A stretch of 64,000 nt of DNA from Przewalskia tangutica (lineage: Eukaryota; Streptophyta; Magnoliopsida; Solanales; Solanaceae): NCBI GenBank assembly GCA_029844215.1, contig CM056724.1, positions 74,171,093 through 74,235,092 on the forward strand. Direction: 5' to 3'. This document shows positions 24,516 to 36,129 of the stretch, piece after piece. The notes under the pieces are model-generated. The model searched no databases. It was not told where the DNA came from and saw only the letters and a list, made by a program, of their open reading frames with translations. The translations under genes were made by a program, and so were the position numbers. Each line of letters opens with the position of its first letter. The first letter of the stretch is position 1.

Positions 24516-25214
24516 ATCCGCCATGCTCGCATCGTGAAGAGCAAATCCACGGACATGGGAGTTAAACCCCCGCATGAGACTATTTCACCCGCATAGGACT
24601 ATTTCATCCGCATGGGCCTTATGGGCCCGCAATGAGTATATACGTCATACTCGCATCGTGGAGAGCAAATCCACGGAAATGCATACTGCTTCGGGGGTTG
24701 ACCCCACAATAAATAATATAACACTTGCACTAATGGCTACATGAGCAAACATATGCAAGTTAACATAATCTTTGACTCTCAATAGAACAAATAGGATGTA
24801 CTCTCCTCTTAGAAAAACCAAGGAAATACCATGCCTTCCTTTCTAAAATAACCAAGATAATATCATGCCTTCTTTTTAAAATAATCAAGACACTAACAAG
24901 TCTTTCATTTCATAACACCAAGGCACTATCACACCTTGCATCAATAAGGATTAAAGTCCATTACAATAATGTACGTGCGTCGTACATTCACTTTATAAAA
25001 TAAATTTCCATTTAGAAAAGCCCAAGTACTACATGTATCACTAGGAAGTAGGATCCAATACATGTATCATTTTGAAACCATCATTTAGAAAATCAAGACA
25101 CTTATCATACCAATTATCTTTCTAAGACATGGTTTTGGCAAATCAAAGCACTAGACATCACGTATTTCTTTAAAACATCTTTGAAAGTCAAAGTGTCACG
25201 TACATGTAATATAG
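24516..25214 (-). repeat. Old LTR I, left visible part
   Basis: Contains CGCATGAGACTATTTCACCC-type units (about 24573-24625) and CTCGCATCGTG(A/G)AGAGCAAATCC, which match LTR L at 61085-61330, so it is minus-oriented LTR sequence of an L-like family. It continues after element D at 53773. No PBS, PPT or coding sequence is visible. Confidence 0.65.
25210..25214. repeat. Target-site duplication of D (TATAG), left copy
   Basis: TATAG immediately before TGTTATACC at 25215; the right copy is at 53773-53777 immediately after GTGACA. Five bases is the usual length for Ty3/gypsy elements. Confidence 0.9.
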
Positions 25215-25618
25215 TGTTATACCCCGTATTTCCAGTGTATGTACGTAAGGACGTACGTAGAAAATTTGAACTTTTAAATAGGCTTGGACGATTTCCCTTT
25301 GTGCACAACACCCGGTTAGAGTCGTTTTTCGACGAAACGTTTTCACAGCTTTCGTAGGGAAAATTCCGGCTATGTCATTTCTAATTTTTGTGGATTTTTC
25401 CGAGAGACGAAACATTTTAGACCAACGAGAGGGCGACACTTGGCACCCTCTCATTGGAGGATGGTTGGACGGTAATGTGGCCGAAAGTGTGCCTATTTTG
25501 TCATGGAGTTGGTAGGATATTTTTGTGGTAATTGGATAAGGTGCACTTGGCATGATCTTTACCCTACACTTGCACCACACTTGGCTTGATCTTGGCCATT
25601 GGTTAGCCATGGCTTGAC

Positions 25619-25627
25619 CTATAAATA
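25619..25627 (+). promoter_or_regulatory. TATA box of D 5' LTR
   Basis: CTATAAATACC, 405 bp into the LTR, followed by a C-rich leader. The 3' LTR copy is at 31804-31812, and fam-1 and fam-2 LTRs on the minus strand all have the same box (for example 35687-35695, 41848-41856, 45282-45290, 50915-50923). It implies a short U3 and a U5 of about 3 kb. Confidence 0.65.
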
Positions 25628-26132
25628 CCCTCCCTTTGATGAACTTCTTCATCCAAAAATTGTGCTAAGTCTTGAAATCTCTTCTCCTCCTCTAGAGTTC
25701 TCGCCCTCCCCTTGTGAGGCCTTAGCCGAGAGTCCCTCTCCCCTTGCCGAGAGTTCCCCTAGTGGGGTAGGTAGAGGGTATACACCCCCTCCCATGGTGC
25801 TAGCGTGGGTACCCCTAGCCTAGTTGTTTCGTATAAATACCCTCCTCTTGATAGAAATACTCTCAAAAGTATTGTTACTATACCCAAATTACCTTAGCCA
25901 GATACCTTGTAGTATTCTAAGGTTATACTTATCTAAAAGCCCGAAATACTATTATACTTCCCTTAGTCACAAAACCGAAACCCTAAGGAAAATCTCCATA
26001 GTTGGTTGGAGTATTAAGTAGAAGTTGGTTAGAACTTCTAAGGGTTGTGTGGAAATGGTCGGAGCGCACGAGTAGGAGCTAAACCTTGCTCAGGATCGAC
26101 ATTTAAACTCGGATAATTTTGGGCTTATCGAG

Positions 26133-26510
26133 GTAAACACTCTTGACCTTCTATTGTAATTGGAAATTACATGTTGTTAGAATATATAGTTGAAGTATAC
26201 TATATATAGAAATGAACGTAGTTATCGGCAATGTCTTTTGACTTAAGCCTGAATTATAAGAAACCTTTTCGAAAGAAGAGGGCTGAACTGTAATTATATA
26301 GGACCGTATTACAGTAGACTTGTGTAACTTTTCTATGTGATAGAATTGTGCACGTCCGGTTTACACGTACAACCCCCCCCCCCCCTGGTTGGCTTGGTAG
26401 CCGGCCCCGATAAAGGAGGAGTTTTACGCATGTGGGGAGGTGCCACGAATTTTACGTAGAATGTTCTACGATTAGACCTAGATGTTAATAAGCGCCTTGT
26501 GGCCTTATAG
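26133..26510 (+). other. Candidate leader intron in D LTR
   Basis: GTAAACAC after TTATCGAG, ending GGCCTTATAG before GTTGAAGTACC; 378 bp. The donor context and acceptor context match G and K although the interior differs. It is followed by a 99-nt segment, the same length as in G, and then GAG|GTATGT, a strong donor-like site. Confidence 0.4.
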
Positions 26511-28689
26511 GTTGAAGTACCATGCGTAGCGCGATCTACTTGGCTTAAGGAGTAGCCGACGGTTTGAGGTACTTGGAGCGTTTTGCTATTAGTCGATAAT
26601 CGTCGCGAGGTATGTGAACCTCTTCCTACCTTTTCTAGCATGATATGTGTATAACTATGTAGTACGGTAGACGTACATATGTTAAGCGTATTTGATTGGT
26701 TTGAAACATAAAAGTGTTATAACGACTTTATGGGAAGTTGGTTATAACAGCTTTATGTAAGTAAGAAAATGCTTTATGATTTTAAAAGGTGACTGATTTG
26801 ACTTATAACTGACTTGATGTGTAATAATAAAGAATCTTGAAATACTTCAAAAGAATGCTGAATCATTTTTAACAGAAGAATAATACTTGGTTTTGAAAAC
26901 ATAAGAGTTATACTAGCTTTATGGGAAGTTAGGTATAACGTCTTAAGAATGGTAAAATGAATGGTTTATTGATCTTAAAAGATAAGAGACTTAACTTGTT
27001 TTACTTGGTAATTAACATTTTGTTAAAAAATGTTGTAAAACCTCATTCGCGAGTAATGAGTACTTGATTTTAAAAGCAATAATGTTTTACTGATTTCGGA
27101 AATCAGAATAAGTATCGAACAAACCATAGAAGCGCTAATAAAGGGAAATGTTTTGACTAATAATGTATTAGTAAAACCAGTAGAAACTTCCATCTGCATA
27201 GAAACTAAGATGAGACAAAATGATGTTACATTTCCTAGATCATGGCTGCTTAAATAAGATTGTTATAAACAAGAATAACCTACTCACGTATCAGACATAT
27301 GTTTCTCAAATTGCTTTTAAAGGAGAATTATATCATTAAGTGATTAAAATTATGAACTACGAAACCTTTCGAAAACGAGAAACTTGAGTAATTGTAATTA
27401 GGCAAACTTAAAACATTTGGAAAAGAATGTTGTTACTTGATTTTACAAAGAGAAGTGTTTTGATTTACTTCAAAGGATAATCACTCTATTTTCATATACT
27501 ACGGGTATTGTGTGACTTTTGTAAACGTAACGTATCTTTTAAAAGATAATGTATGAAGTACTTTGGGAATAGATACTCGATCTTGTTAATCATATAATAG
27601 AATGTACCTTGTGTGTATAACTTGATTGTGTTGGTTTGTGATAGCCTTGTAATACTTTCTTGTTGATTTGATAAGTAGACGTGATATGATGCTATGTGTG
27701 TTAGTGTCTTGTAACGTTTGCGAAAGAGAGTATTCTTGTTGTGCTTATGTTGTGTAACGATAAGCTGTTATGTTAGTATAATATCACTCACCTCTTGACA
27801 TATTTCCGGAGGTTAAGTCGCCTCCGTCGCGGGTAGACTCGCGTGATGCAGGACCATGATTCGAGAATACCTCATGCGGGTCCAAGGATCCATGCGAACT
27901 ACGGAGTTCCGGGTTAGTTTGCGCCTTGTGGTCATGCGGTCTCGTGCATGCGATCGCGGGTCGGGGCGATGCCGAGGAGTAGCTACCCTCGATGCGGGTT
28001 ATGTACCCTATGCGGGCCTATGTGAGTGGCCTATGCGGACTACGAGTCCGTGATTAGGCTTGCATGGTGATACTACGAAATTGGCCCCGCCCGATCATTC
28101 GCAGCCTAGAAAAGACTCGCTGATTTAACTATTGTTGCTCTTGTTTATGATGTGGCACTATGCGATTTACTGGTTGTTTCATACATACTTGCAAAACTGA
28201 TTTTAAAATGATATGTTTTCATTTAAGTACTTCTGATTTCACATACTTAGTACTGTTGTGATCGACCTCGCTAGTCGTGCCGTTCATGCCGCAGGTTGAG
28301 GTACACCAGTCGTTGATCCTATTCCTCGGGGTCACAGTTCAGCGTATGGGAAGCTCCGTTTCTCCGGAGGCTTATCAGTGGTATAGTCCCCTGTCGTTGT
28401 AGGTATTTACATTCAGGGGTATGGCGGGGCCTTGTCTCGCCATTGTTGTCATATCTTTCTTAGAGGTCTGTAGTACTGTTGTGGGCAGAGTTGTAATGGG
28501 ATGTAACTGTTCGGTTTTAAATTGATCTATATATATATGCCGTAAGGCAAGTTTTCTCCGATTACTGTTTCTTACTTCATAATATTTTCATGTCTTATTT
28601 TATGTTCCGCTGATTACTCTGATGTTGTATCACTAGGGTGCCCGGGGTAAGGCACCAGTCACGGGCCCGGGTTCGGGTCGTGACAAAAG

Positions 28690-28701
28690 TGGTATCAGAG
28701 C
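28690..28701 (+). other. Primer-binding site of D
   Basis: TGGTATCAGAGC, four bases after the LTR end at 28685. Confidence 0.9.
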
Positions 28702-28886
28702 AGTTAATCCTCGGAAAGTGTCTGACGCATCGTATCCAAGAGTCTTGATTATCGGTTGTGCACCACACCAATAATCGTGAGGCTATAGGATATTTAGGAT
28801 TTGTTTCTATTCTTCTCACTCTGAGATCGTGCCTAAGAGTTGTGTTGTAAGATGGACCCTCTCACGTATTTATTTCCCTTACCGAT

Positions 28887-29640
28887 ATGCCTCCGCGTAG
28901 GCCAACCCGCCCGGGAGGAAGAGGCGGCGAGGAGCTGCGAGTAGAGTTCAGAGGGTTACGAGGGCACAGGCCCAATCATCACCTGAGTTAGGTGCTTCAT
29001 TCGGGAAGTTCTGCAACGTCACTAAGCCCCAGCAGAGTTTAGCAAGGCGGCGTCAGTTCCTACTGCGGCCATGATATTTGAACCTTCGCCCACGGCCGAA
29101 CAGAGAGAATATAGATTGCAAAAAGGCGACCCTATTACTAGCTATGGATTTGGCTACCAGAGAGTATACCGATGTACCGCGAGTCTTGAAGACTATCTAA
29201 GAGAGGGTTGTGCAAGAGTAATTCTTCAGTTAGGCTTGAGCATGGCCTGTGTACGGGCTTATGCGCAGCAGGCCAAGAAACGTAGAGATCGACGGGTTAA
29301 CGAATGACAGCAGAAGAGGGCCAGGGCAGCAAGGTCCTTTAGTAACTTTTGAGGCGAGTCGCCTCACCAGCGGATTAGATTACGCACATCCACCAGTGCA
29401 GAAAGGTCCTCCACAGGGTTCAGGACGTTCGGGGTATGCAGGAGTTGGTCGAGCCCGAGCTTCCGTTCACGCCACACGTAGGTTCGGCCACCTGGATTCG
29501 ATTTTTCCCCCAGCGTTCACGATGCACGCCATCCCGGGAATGTCATCTTTAGTTAGTACTTGTTTTACCTACGACCGCCGTGGTCGATGTCGAAAGAGTG
29601 TCCTTGTATGAGGACTTTGCCTTCAGGTTCGATGGGTAGT
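28887..29640 (+). pseudogene. gag: Truncated gag of D
   Basis: ATG at 28887 opens M-P-P-R-R-P-T-R-P-G-R, the arginine-rich start typical of these gags. A later open stretch (29071-29307) ends with LSMACVRAYAQQAKKRRDRR, which matches the end of the capsid region of Tekay/Del-type gag. It is followed by KRARAARSF and FEASRLTS. The N-terminal half of the capsid seen in K (EFYGSR, WEEF.EAF) is missing or unrecognisable, and no CCHC knuckle follows. The frame is interrupted several times. Copies in F (12900-13580) and B (37950-38541) have the same truncation, so it was inherited by the family. Confidence 0.6.
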
Positions 29641-30229
29641 AGTCAACTTCCTTAGCTATGCGCCTACGGGCGAGTTTGATTAGAACGACTTGGGAGTGGA
29701 GCAAGAGATCTGAGTTTATCCTTAACCCTCTAGAGATTAGTGCGTATGATGAGATGAGTATATCTTAAGTGCTATGTTCTGATAGCAGTGTGTAAATTGT
29801 GATTAGGAATCATGGTTAGTAACCGGGGAAGATTGGGGGATAGAGAAAGTGTGAGCCTTAGAGTGTTATACGTGGAGACCTTAGAGGTAAGGCCATCTCG
29901 AGTAAAAGATGTATTGTTTATGTTTGACCCTTATCGGAGTGCATTGCGCACGTGAGCTATGTTTGTGGGATAAGTCCCTGAGTAGTGTGGAATGAAAGAG
30001 GGTAGTTGAGCTAAGAAGACTGCTAGGTTTTCGTAACGTGATTAGTAAGAGTTTTCGGTTCGGGGAGCTAATGTCTTGCGCGTTGCCGGGTCGGGTTGAG
30101 GCCACGTTGCGGGTCAACCCGCGGCATGTTTGGTGGTGGGGTCAGTTTGTGATGGTTCCGCCTTGTGGTAGGATCACAAGGGTGTTTGGCCCAAGTTCAG
30201 TTAACCAGCGTACGAGTTCGTGGATGCGT
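29641..30229 (+). other. Non-coding interior of D with shared block
   Basis: Only short frames. Contains CGGGTTG...CAACCCG at 30092-30121 and GGCCCAAGTTCAGTTAACC near 30189, both shared with A, B, C and F. Confidence 0.6.
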
Positions 30230-30980
30230 TCGACCAGTAGTCGGGCCGATGGGGGCAGCCCATCGTGTTCTTCGATCAGGACCGTTCACTCGGCAGTGTT
30301 GATTTATCAGAAAGGTTGTAAGGCTGCACGGGGTGCCTACCTTCACCTTATGACGATGAAGCCCGTGTTGTGGCTATTTTCGCTTTCTAAAAGTCTTACC
30401 AGCAGGGTTAGGAACTCAGTGAGACTCGAATCGCATTCGCCTCGGGCGATGTTTGGATTTCAGGGGTAGTTGTGGGGATTGTTGTCTCCTGTGGAGGGAG
30501 TGCTTAAGCTACCATTTCAGTGTTCAGATGTCGCCTTATGAAGCCTTGTAGGGGCGGAAGTGTAAGTCGCCGGTCGATTGGTTCGATGTTGGCAAGATTC
30601 AGATAGTTGGTTCAGGCTTGTTCCAGCAGACTGTGGATAGGGTAAAGCTTGTCTAGAAGAGGTTCTGGCAGCTCAGAGAAATCGTGCGGATAATCGGCGA
30701 CGACGCTTAGAGTTCAGGTTGATGGTCGGTCTTCTTGAAAGTACCACCCCGGGGTTGGGGGTGACGAGTTTTGGAAAACAGAGGGAATTTAGGCGAGTTA
30801 CTTTGGGGCCCTTTTGAGTTCATGTGAAGAATAGGCCAGGTTGCCTATAAGTTAGCTTTTGCCGTCCGACTTAGGAGACAATACGTCCGGTCTTTCGTAT
30901 TGTTATGATCGGGAAAGTATCGGAGATCCATCCAGAGTGTTCCCAGTTAATGATGACCACGTTAGAGATAGTAACCCAGA
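30230..30980 (+). pseudogene. Integrase C-terminal remnant of D
   Basis: Clear order of integrase landmarks. A decayed core end lies near 30360-30460. MSPYEAL, an in-frame TAG, then GRKCKSPVDWFDVG is at 30528-30590, QQTVDRVKL at 30624-30651, and RRRRLEF near 30695. The GPY/F module has GVTSFGKQREF at 30760-30795 and LGPF at 30809-30820, and GDPSRVFPVND is at 30921-30953. Two in-frame TAG codons and a frameshift before RRRRLEF break it. The D,D-35-E catalytic part, RT, RNase H and protease are absent, so fam-2 arose by a large internal deletion that fused a gag part to the pol end. B and F carry the same remnant. Confidence 0.72.
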
Positions 30981-31373
30981 GTTTTGGAAACTGAAGCAGT
31001 ATCAGAAATGTGGTAAGAGTTCGAGTGTACGACAGCCTCAGGGATCGCATACAGCCCGATACCATCTGTTGGGTCGCCGGAGTGACACTAGAACCTCGCG
31101 GCAAAGTGACAAAAGTGGTATCACGACGAGTAAAGGGAGAAGCGAGCATGTATTGCGGCAGAGATGTGACCATTTCTTTGTTTGGAAAAAGTGCGGAGGA
31201 AGTATATTTTAGACCGGAGAGAGGTGTTTGTGGTGATGTTAGAGGTGATTCCTCGTGGACTTGGATGTAAGTATTTTGCGCAGTTGTTTCTGTGGCCATT
31301 TGTGGCAGGATTATTCTCGTAAGCATAGTAGTGAAGACTATACTGGCGCACGTTTGTTTTGAGACTTAGAAGG
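30981..31373 (+). other. 3' interior of D
   Basis: Contains an open 86-codon stretch (31010-31270) and overlapping frames, all shared with B and F, but I recognise no domain. It probably covers the tail of pol and the 3' untranslated region. Confidence 0.45.
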
Positions 31374-31405
31374 AACATTCGGGACGAATGTTTCTAAGAG
31401 GAGAA
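31374..31405 (+). other. Pre-PPT hairpin and polypurine tract of D
   Basis: AACATTCG, GGA, CGAATGTT, then TTCTAAGAGGAGAA adjoining TGTTATACC at 31406. Confidence 0.85.
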
Positions 31406-32551
31406 TGTTATACCGTATTTCAGCAGTATGTACGTAGGGACGTACGTAGAAAATTTGAACTTTTAAATAGGCTTGGACGATTTCCCTTTGTGCACAACAC
31501 CCGGTTAGAGTCGTTTTTCGACGAAACGTTTTCACAGCTTTCGTAGGGAAAATTCCGGCTATGTCATTTCTAATTTTTGTGGATTTTTCCGAGAGACGAA
31601 ACATTTTAGACCAACGAGAGGGCGACACTTGGCACCCTCTCATTGGAGGATGGTTGACGGTAATGTGGCGAAAGTGTGCCTATTTTGTCATGGAGTTGGT
31701 AGGATATTTTGTGGTAATTGGATAAGGTGCACTTGGCATGATCTTGACCCTACACTTGCACCACACTTGGCTTGATCTTGCCATTGGTTAGCCATGGCTT
31801 GACCTATAAATACCACTCCCTTTGATGAACTTCTTCATCCAAAAATTGTGCTAAGTCTTGAAATCTCTTCTCCTCCTCTAGAGTTCTCGCCCCTCCCCTT
31901 GTGAGGCCTTAGCCGAGAGTCCCTCTCCCCTTGACGAGAGTTCCCACTAGTGGGGTAGTAGAGGTATACACTCCTCTCGTGGTGCTAGCTGGGTACCCCT
32001 AGCCTAGTTGTTGTCGTCTACATACCCTCCTCTTGGGAGAAATACTCGCAAAAGTATTGTTACTATACCCAAATTACCTTAGCCAGATACCTTGTAGTAT
32101 TCTAAGGTTATACTTATCTGAAAAGCCCAGGAAATACTATTATACTTCCTTCCACAAAACCGAAACCCTAAGGAAAATCTCCATAGTTGGTTGGAGTATT
32201 AAGTAGAAGTTGGTTAGAACTTCTAAGGGTTGTGGAGCTGGTCTGAGCGCACTGAGTAGAGCTAAACCTTGCTCGGGATCGACATTTAAACTCGGATAAT
32301 TTTGGGCTTATCGAGGTAAACACTCTTGACCTTCTATTGTAATTGGAAATTACATGTTGTTAGAATATATAGTTGAAGTATACTATATATAGAAATGAAC
32401 GTAGTTATCGGCAATGTCTTTTGACTTAAGCCTGAATTATAAGAAACCTTTTCGAAAGAAGAGGGCTGAACCGTAATTACATAGACCAGACATGAGACTT
32501 GTGTAGCTTTTACGTGTGATAGAATTGCACGTCCGGTTAGACGCATAACCC
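31406..32551 (+). repeat. 3' LTR of D, left part
   Basis: Matches 25215-26370. Interrupted at 32551 within the C-run that is intact at 26371-26384 in the 5' LTR; B begins at 32552 and the LTR resumes at 51465-51470. Confidence 0.9.
32547..32551. repeat. Target-site duplication of B (AACCC), left copy
   Basis: AACCC before the B LTR at 32552; the right copy is at 51465-51469 after GTATAACA. The site lies in a C-run, so the exact edge could shift by a base or two. Confidence 0.8.
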
Positions 32552-35500
32552 TCACACGACCGAACCTGCCCGTGGATCGTGCCTTACCGGGCACCCAAGT
32601 AGACATACATCGAGTAATCGAACATAAAGACAATACATGAAACGGTAATAAGACAGTGAAATTAAGAAGACATGCTAACCAAAAACGGTTACCTTCAGTA
32701 TATATAGAAACAACAACTCTTTCAACTCGAAGCTTTAATCCTTTTACAAACCCCGCCACAACAAGATTACTGACACTTACGAATGATATGACAACAACGA
32801 CGGATGTGGCCCGCCATACCCCTGAATGTAAGCACCTACAACAACAGGGGACTATACCAAGATAAGCCTCCGGAGGAACGGAGCTTCCCAAACGCTGAAC
32901 TGTGACCCTAAGAGCGAGGATCAACGACTGGTGTACCTTTACCTGCGGCATGAACGCAGCCCCCCGAAGGAGGTCAGTACAACAAGTACCGAGTATGTGA
33001 AACTGAAAATAAATACTGTAAATGAAATCATAGAAGTCATATAAAGCAGGAGACAAGTATGATAACCAAACTACAATTTACAACAAAGCAGTCATGTCAA
33101 GTCAGGGACTCACGCCCTCAAGTCATCACTCAAGTATAACAATGGGTCTCAGGCCCACAACATCAATCATGCCCGTGGAATACCTTCCTCACTGCCGGCA
33201 GTCTATGATATAAAAGCACCAAGGAACACACATGAACACCAGGTCCCACCTGTGTCATAATAAAATCAGACGGTAAGTACGAAGGCATAGCCGACTACTA
33301 AAACCCACGCACCAACAAGGTCAGCGAATCAGATCATAAGATTCGCTTCAGACCACATGATCAAAGCCGCCACTTGCCCGCAGATCACCGTACGCGCCTA
33401 ACCTCGAACTCCCGCAGCCCGCGATAGGCCAAACTCATAGGCCCGCATGAGGTATAACCCCGCATCGAGGGTAGCTACTCCCGGCAGCCCCGACTCGCCG
33501 TCCGCATGGCCACAAGGACCGCATGACCACAAGGGCCGCGATACTAACTGAACTCTGCAGTTCCGATAGGCCCTACTGCACCCGCATAAGGTATTCTCGA
33601 ATCATAGTCCATCGACCTCCCGAGTCTACCCCGTGACGGAGGCAGATTAACCTCGGAATATGTCACGATGAGTGGCACAATACTATCATAACGATCGATA
33701 GTTAAGAAGCACAATCAAGGGAAAACCCTTTACACAAACATCACAAGATACTATCACACGTAGCATCCTAACATGATTACTTATCAAAGCAACGAAAGTA
33801 TTACTGTGCTATCACAATTCAATACAATCAAGTTATTCACACAAGGTACTTTCTACTTTAAGTTAACAAGTTCGAATTAATCCCCAAAGTACTTTATACA
33901 ATAACTCTTTTAAAAGGTACGTCAAAAGTCACACAATACCCGTAGTACATAAAAATAGAGTGACTTTCTTTTTAAGTAAACCAAAATACTTACCTTTGTA
34001 AAATCAAGTAACAACATTATTTTCCAAACGTCCAAGTTTGCCTAATTTCAAATGTTCACGTTTCTTATTTTAGAAAGGTTTCGTAGTTCATAGTCTTATT
34101 CATTTAAGAATATAATTCTCTTTTAAACAATCTGAGAAACATAAGTCTTATATGTGAGTAGGATATTCTTGTTTATAGCAATCTTATTACAGCAGCCATG
34201 ATCTAGGAAACATCATTTTGTCTCATCTTAGCTTCTATGCAGATGGAAGTTTCTACTGATTTTAATAATACTAAATCTGTCAAAACATTTCCTTTTATTA
34301 ACGCTGCAAGTGGTTTGTCGATACACATTCGATTCAAATCAAGAAACATTCTTAAGCCGTTATTACCTAACTTCCCATAAAGCTAGTATAACTCTTAAGT
34401 TTTCAAAACCAAGTATTACTTCTTCTTCAAATGATTCAAAAATCTTTTGAAATACTTCAAGTTATTTAATAACACATAACAAGCCGCTTATAGTTCGGAT
34501 CGATTACCTTTTAAAACCACAAGTATTTTCTTACCAACATAAAGTCGTTATAACCAACTTCCCATAAAGCCGTTATAACACTTTATGTTTTAAACCAATC
34601 AAATACATTTAGCACATGTACGTCTACCGCACTACATAGTTCACACATATCATGCTAGAAGAGATAGGAAGAGGTTCACATACCTCGCGAGTATCGACTA
34701 ATAGCAAACGCCCAAGTACTTCCAACTGTCGGCTACTCCTTAAGCCAAGTAGATCGCGCCACACGTAGTACTTCAACCTATAAGGCCACAAGGCGCTTAT
34801 TAACATTTAGATCCTTCAGAGAACATTCTACGTAAAATTGGCAAAGACTCCTCCCCGCAACAACAGAAATCTCCTCTCCTATCTGGCCGGCCATCAAGCC
34901 AACCAGTGGGGGTTCATACATCTAACGGACGTGCACAATTCTACCTCACGTAAAAGCTACACAAGTCTATCAGAATACACCCCATGTAAATATAGTTCAA
35001 GACTTTTCTTTCGAAAAGGTTTCTTATTATTCAGGCTTAAGTCAAAAGACATTGCCGATAACAACGTTCAGTTCTATATATAGTATACTTCAACTATATA
35101 GTATAACAACATGTAATTTCCAATTACAATAGAGGGACAAGATATTTACCTCGATAAGCCCATAATTATCCGAGTTTAAATGTCGATCCTGAGCAAGGTT
35201 TAGCTCCTACTCGTGCAAGGCCCGACTCCAAAACAACCCTTAGAAGTTTTAACCAACTTCTACTTATTACTCCAACTAACTATGGAGATTTTCCTTAGGG
35301 TTTTGGTTTTGTGACTGAAGGGAAGTATAATAGTATTTCTGGGCTTTTCGTATAAGTATAACCTTAGAATACTACAAGGTATACGGCTAAGGTAATTTGG
35401 GCATTATAACAATACTTTTGAGAGTATTTCTACCAAGAGGGGGGTATTATACGAAGACAACTAGGCTAGGGGGGGGGTACCCCACGACTAGCACCCCAAG

Positions 35501-36096
35501 GAGGGGGGGGTGTCTACCCCTCGGCCTAACCCACTAGGGGGGGGGACTCTCGGCCAAGGGGGGGGGGGTGAAACTCTCGGCTAAGGCCTCACAAGGGGGA
35601 GGGGGACGAGAACTACACAACAAGGGAGGGAGGAATTTTAGACTTAGGAATTTTATTTGGATGAAGAAGTCTTCAAAGGGAGAGGGTATTTATAGGACAA
35701 GCCAAGGCCAACCAATGGCCAAGATCTTGCCAAGTGCAAGGCAAGTGTAGGGCCAAGATCTTGCCAAGTGCACCCTAACCAACTACACACAAAATATCCT
35801 ACCAACCCTTGACCAATTAACCACACTTTCGGCCACCCCTTTACCGCCCAAGCCTAACCAATGAGAGGGTGACAAGTGTCGCCCTCTTGTTGGTCCAAAA
35901 TGTTTCGCCTCTCTAAAAATCCGCAAAAATTAAAAATCACATCGCCGGAAATTCCCTACGAAAGTCTGGAAAACGTTTAAAAAAACGACTCTAACCGGGT
36001 GTTGTGAACAAAATTAATTCGGCCAAGCCAAATTCTCAAGTTCAAATTTTCTACGTACGTCTTTACGTACATACTCTGGAAATACGGGGTATAACA
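32552..36096 (-). repeat. 3' LTR of B (3545 bp)
   Basis: The plus-strand left edge reads TCACACGACC where intact copies read TGTCACGACC; the right edge is GGGGTATAACA. TATA at 35687-35695. Unusually long G-runs occur at 35466-35577. Paired palindrome at 34547-34579. A near-complete copy of the fam-2 LTR. Confidence 0.9.
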
Positions 36097-36129
36097 TTCT
36101 CCCCTCCTTAGAAACATTCGTCCCGAATG
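36097..36129 (-). other. Polypurine tract and pre-PPT hairpin of B
   Basis: CTAAGGAGGGGAGAA on the minus strand next to the LTR, preceded by AACATTCG, GGA, CGAATGTT. Confidence 0.85.

Larger units (their letters stand above)
25215..28685 (+). repeat. 5' LTR of D (3471 bp)
   Basis: Starts TGTTATACCCCG and ends GGGTCGTGACA next to the PBS. TATA at 25619-25627, candidate intron 26133-26510, 99-nt candidate exon 26511-26609 followed by GTATGT, paired palindromes at 26716-26748 and 26907-26939, GTACG...CGTAC dyad near 26661, degenerate ATGCGGG-type repeats at about 27865-28030, U5 hairpin near 28431-28442. Confidence 0.92.

Noticed and set aside
30981..31270. Chromodomain after integrase in D
   Set aside because: Position would suit a chromovirus, but I could not see the conserved aromatic residues; left as unrecognised.
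32334..33056. 240-codon minus-strand open frame
   Set aside because: It spans the D/B insertion junction and runs through LTR sequence of two elements; it exists only because of the nested insertion, and it has no domain.
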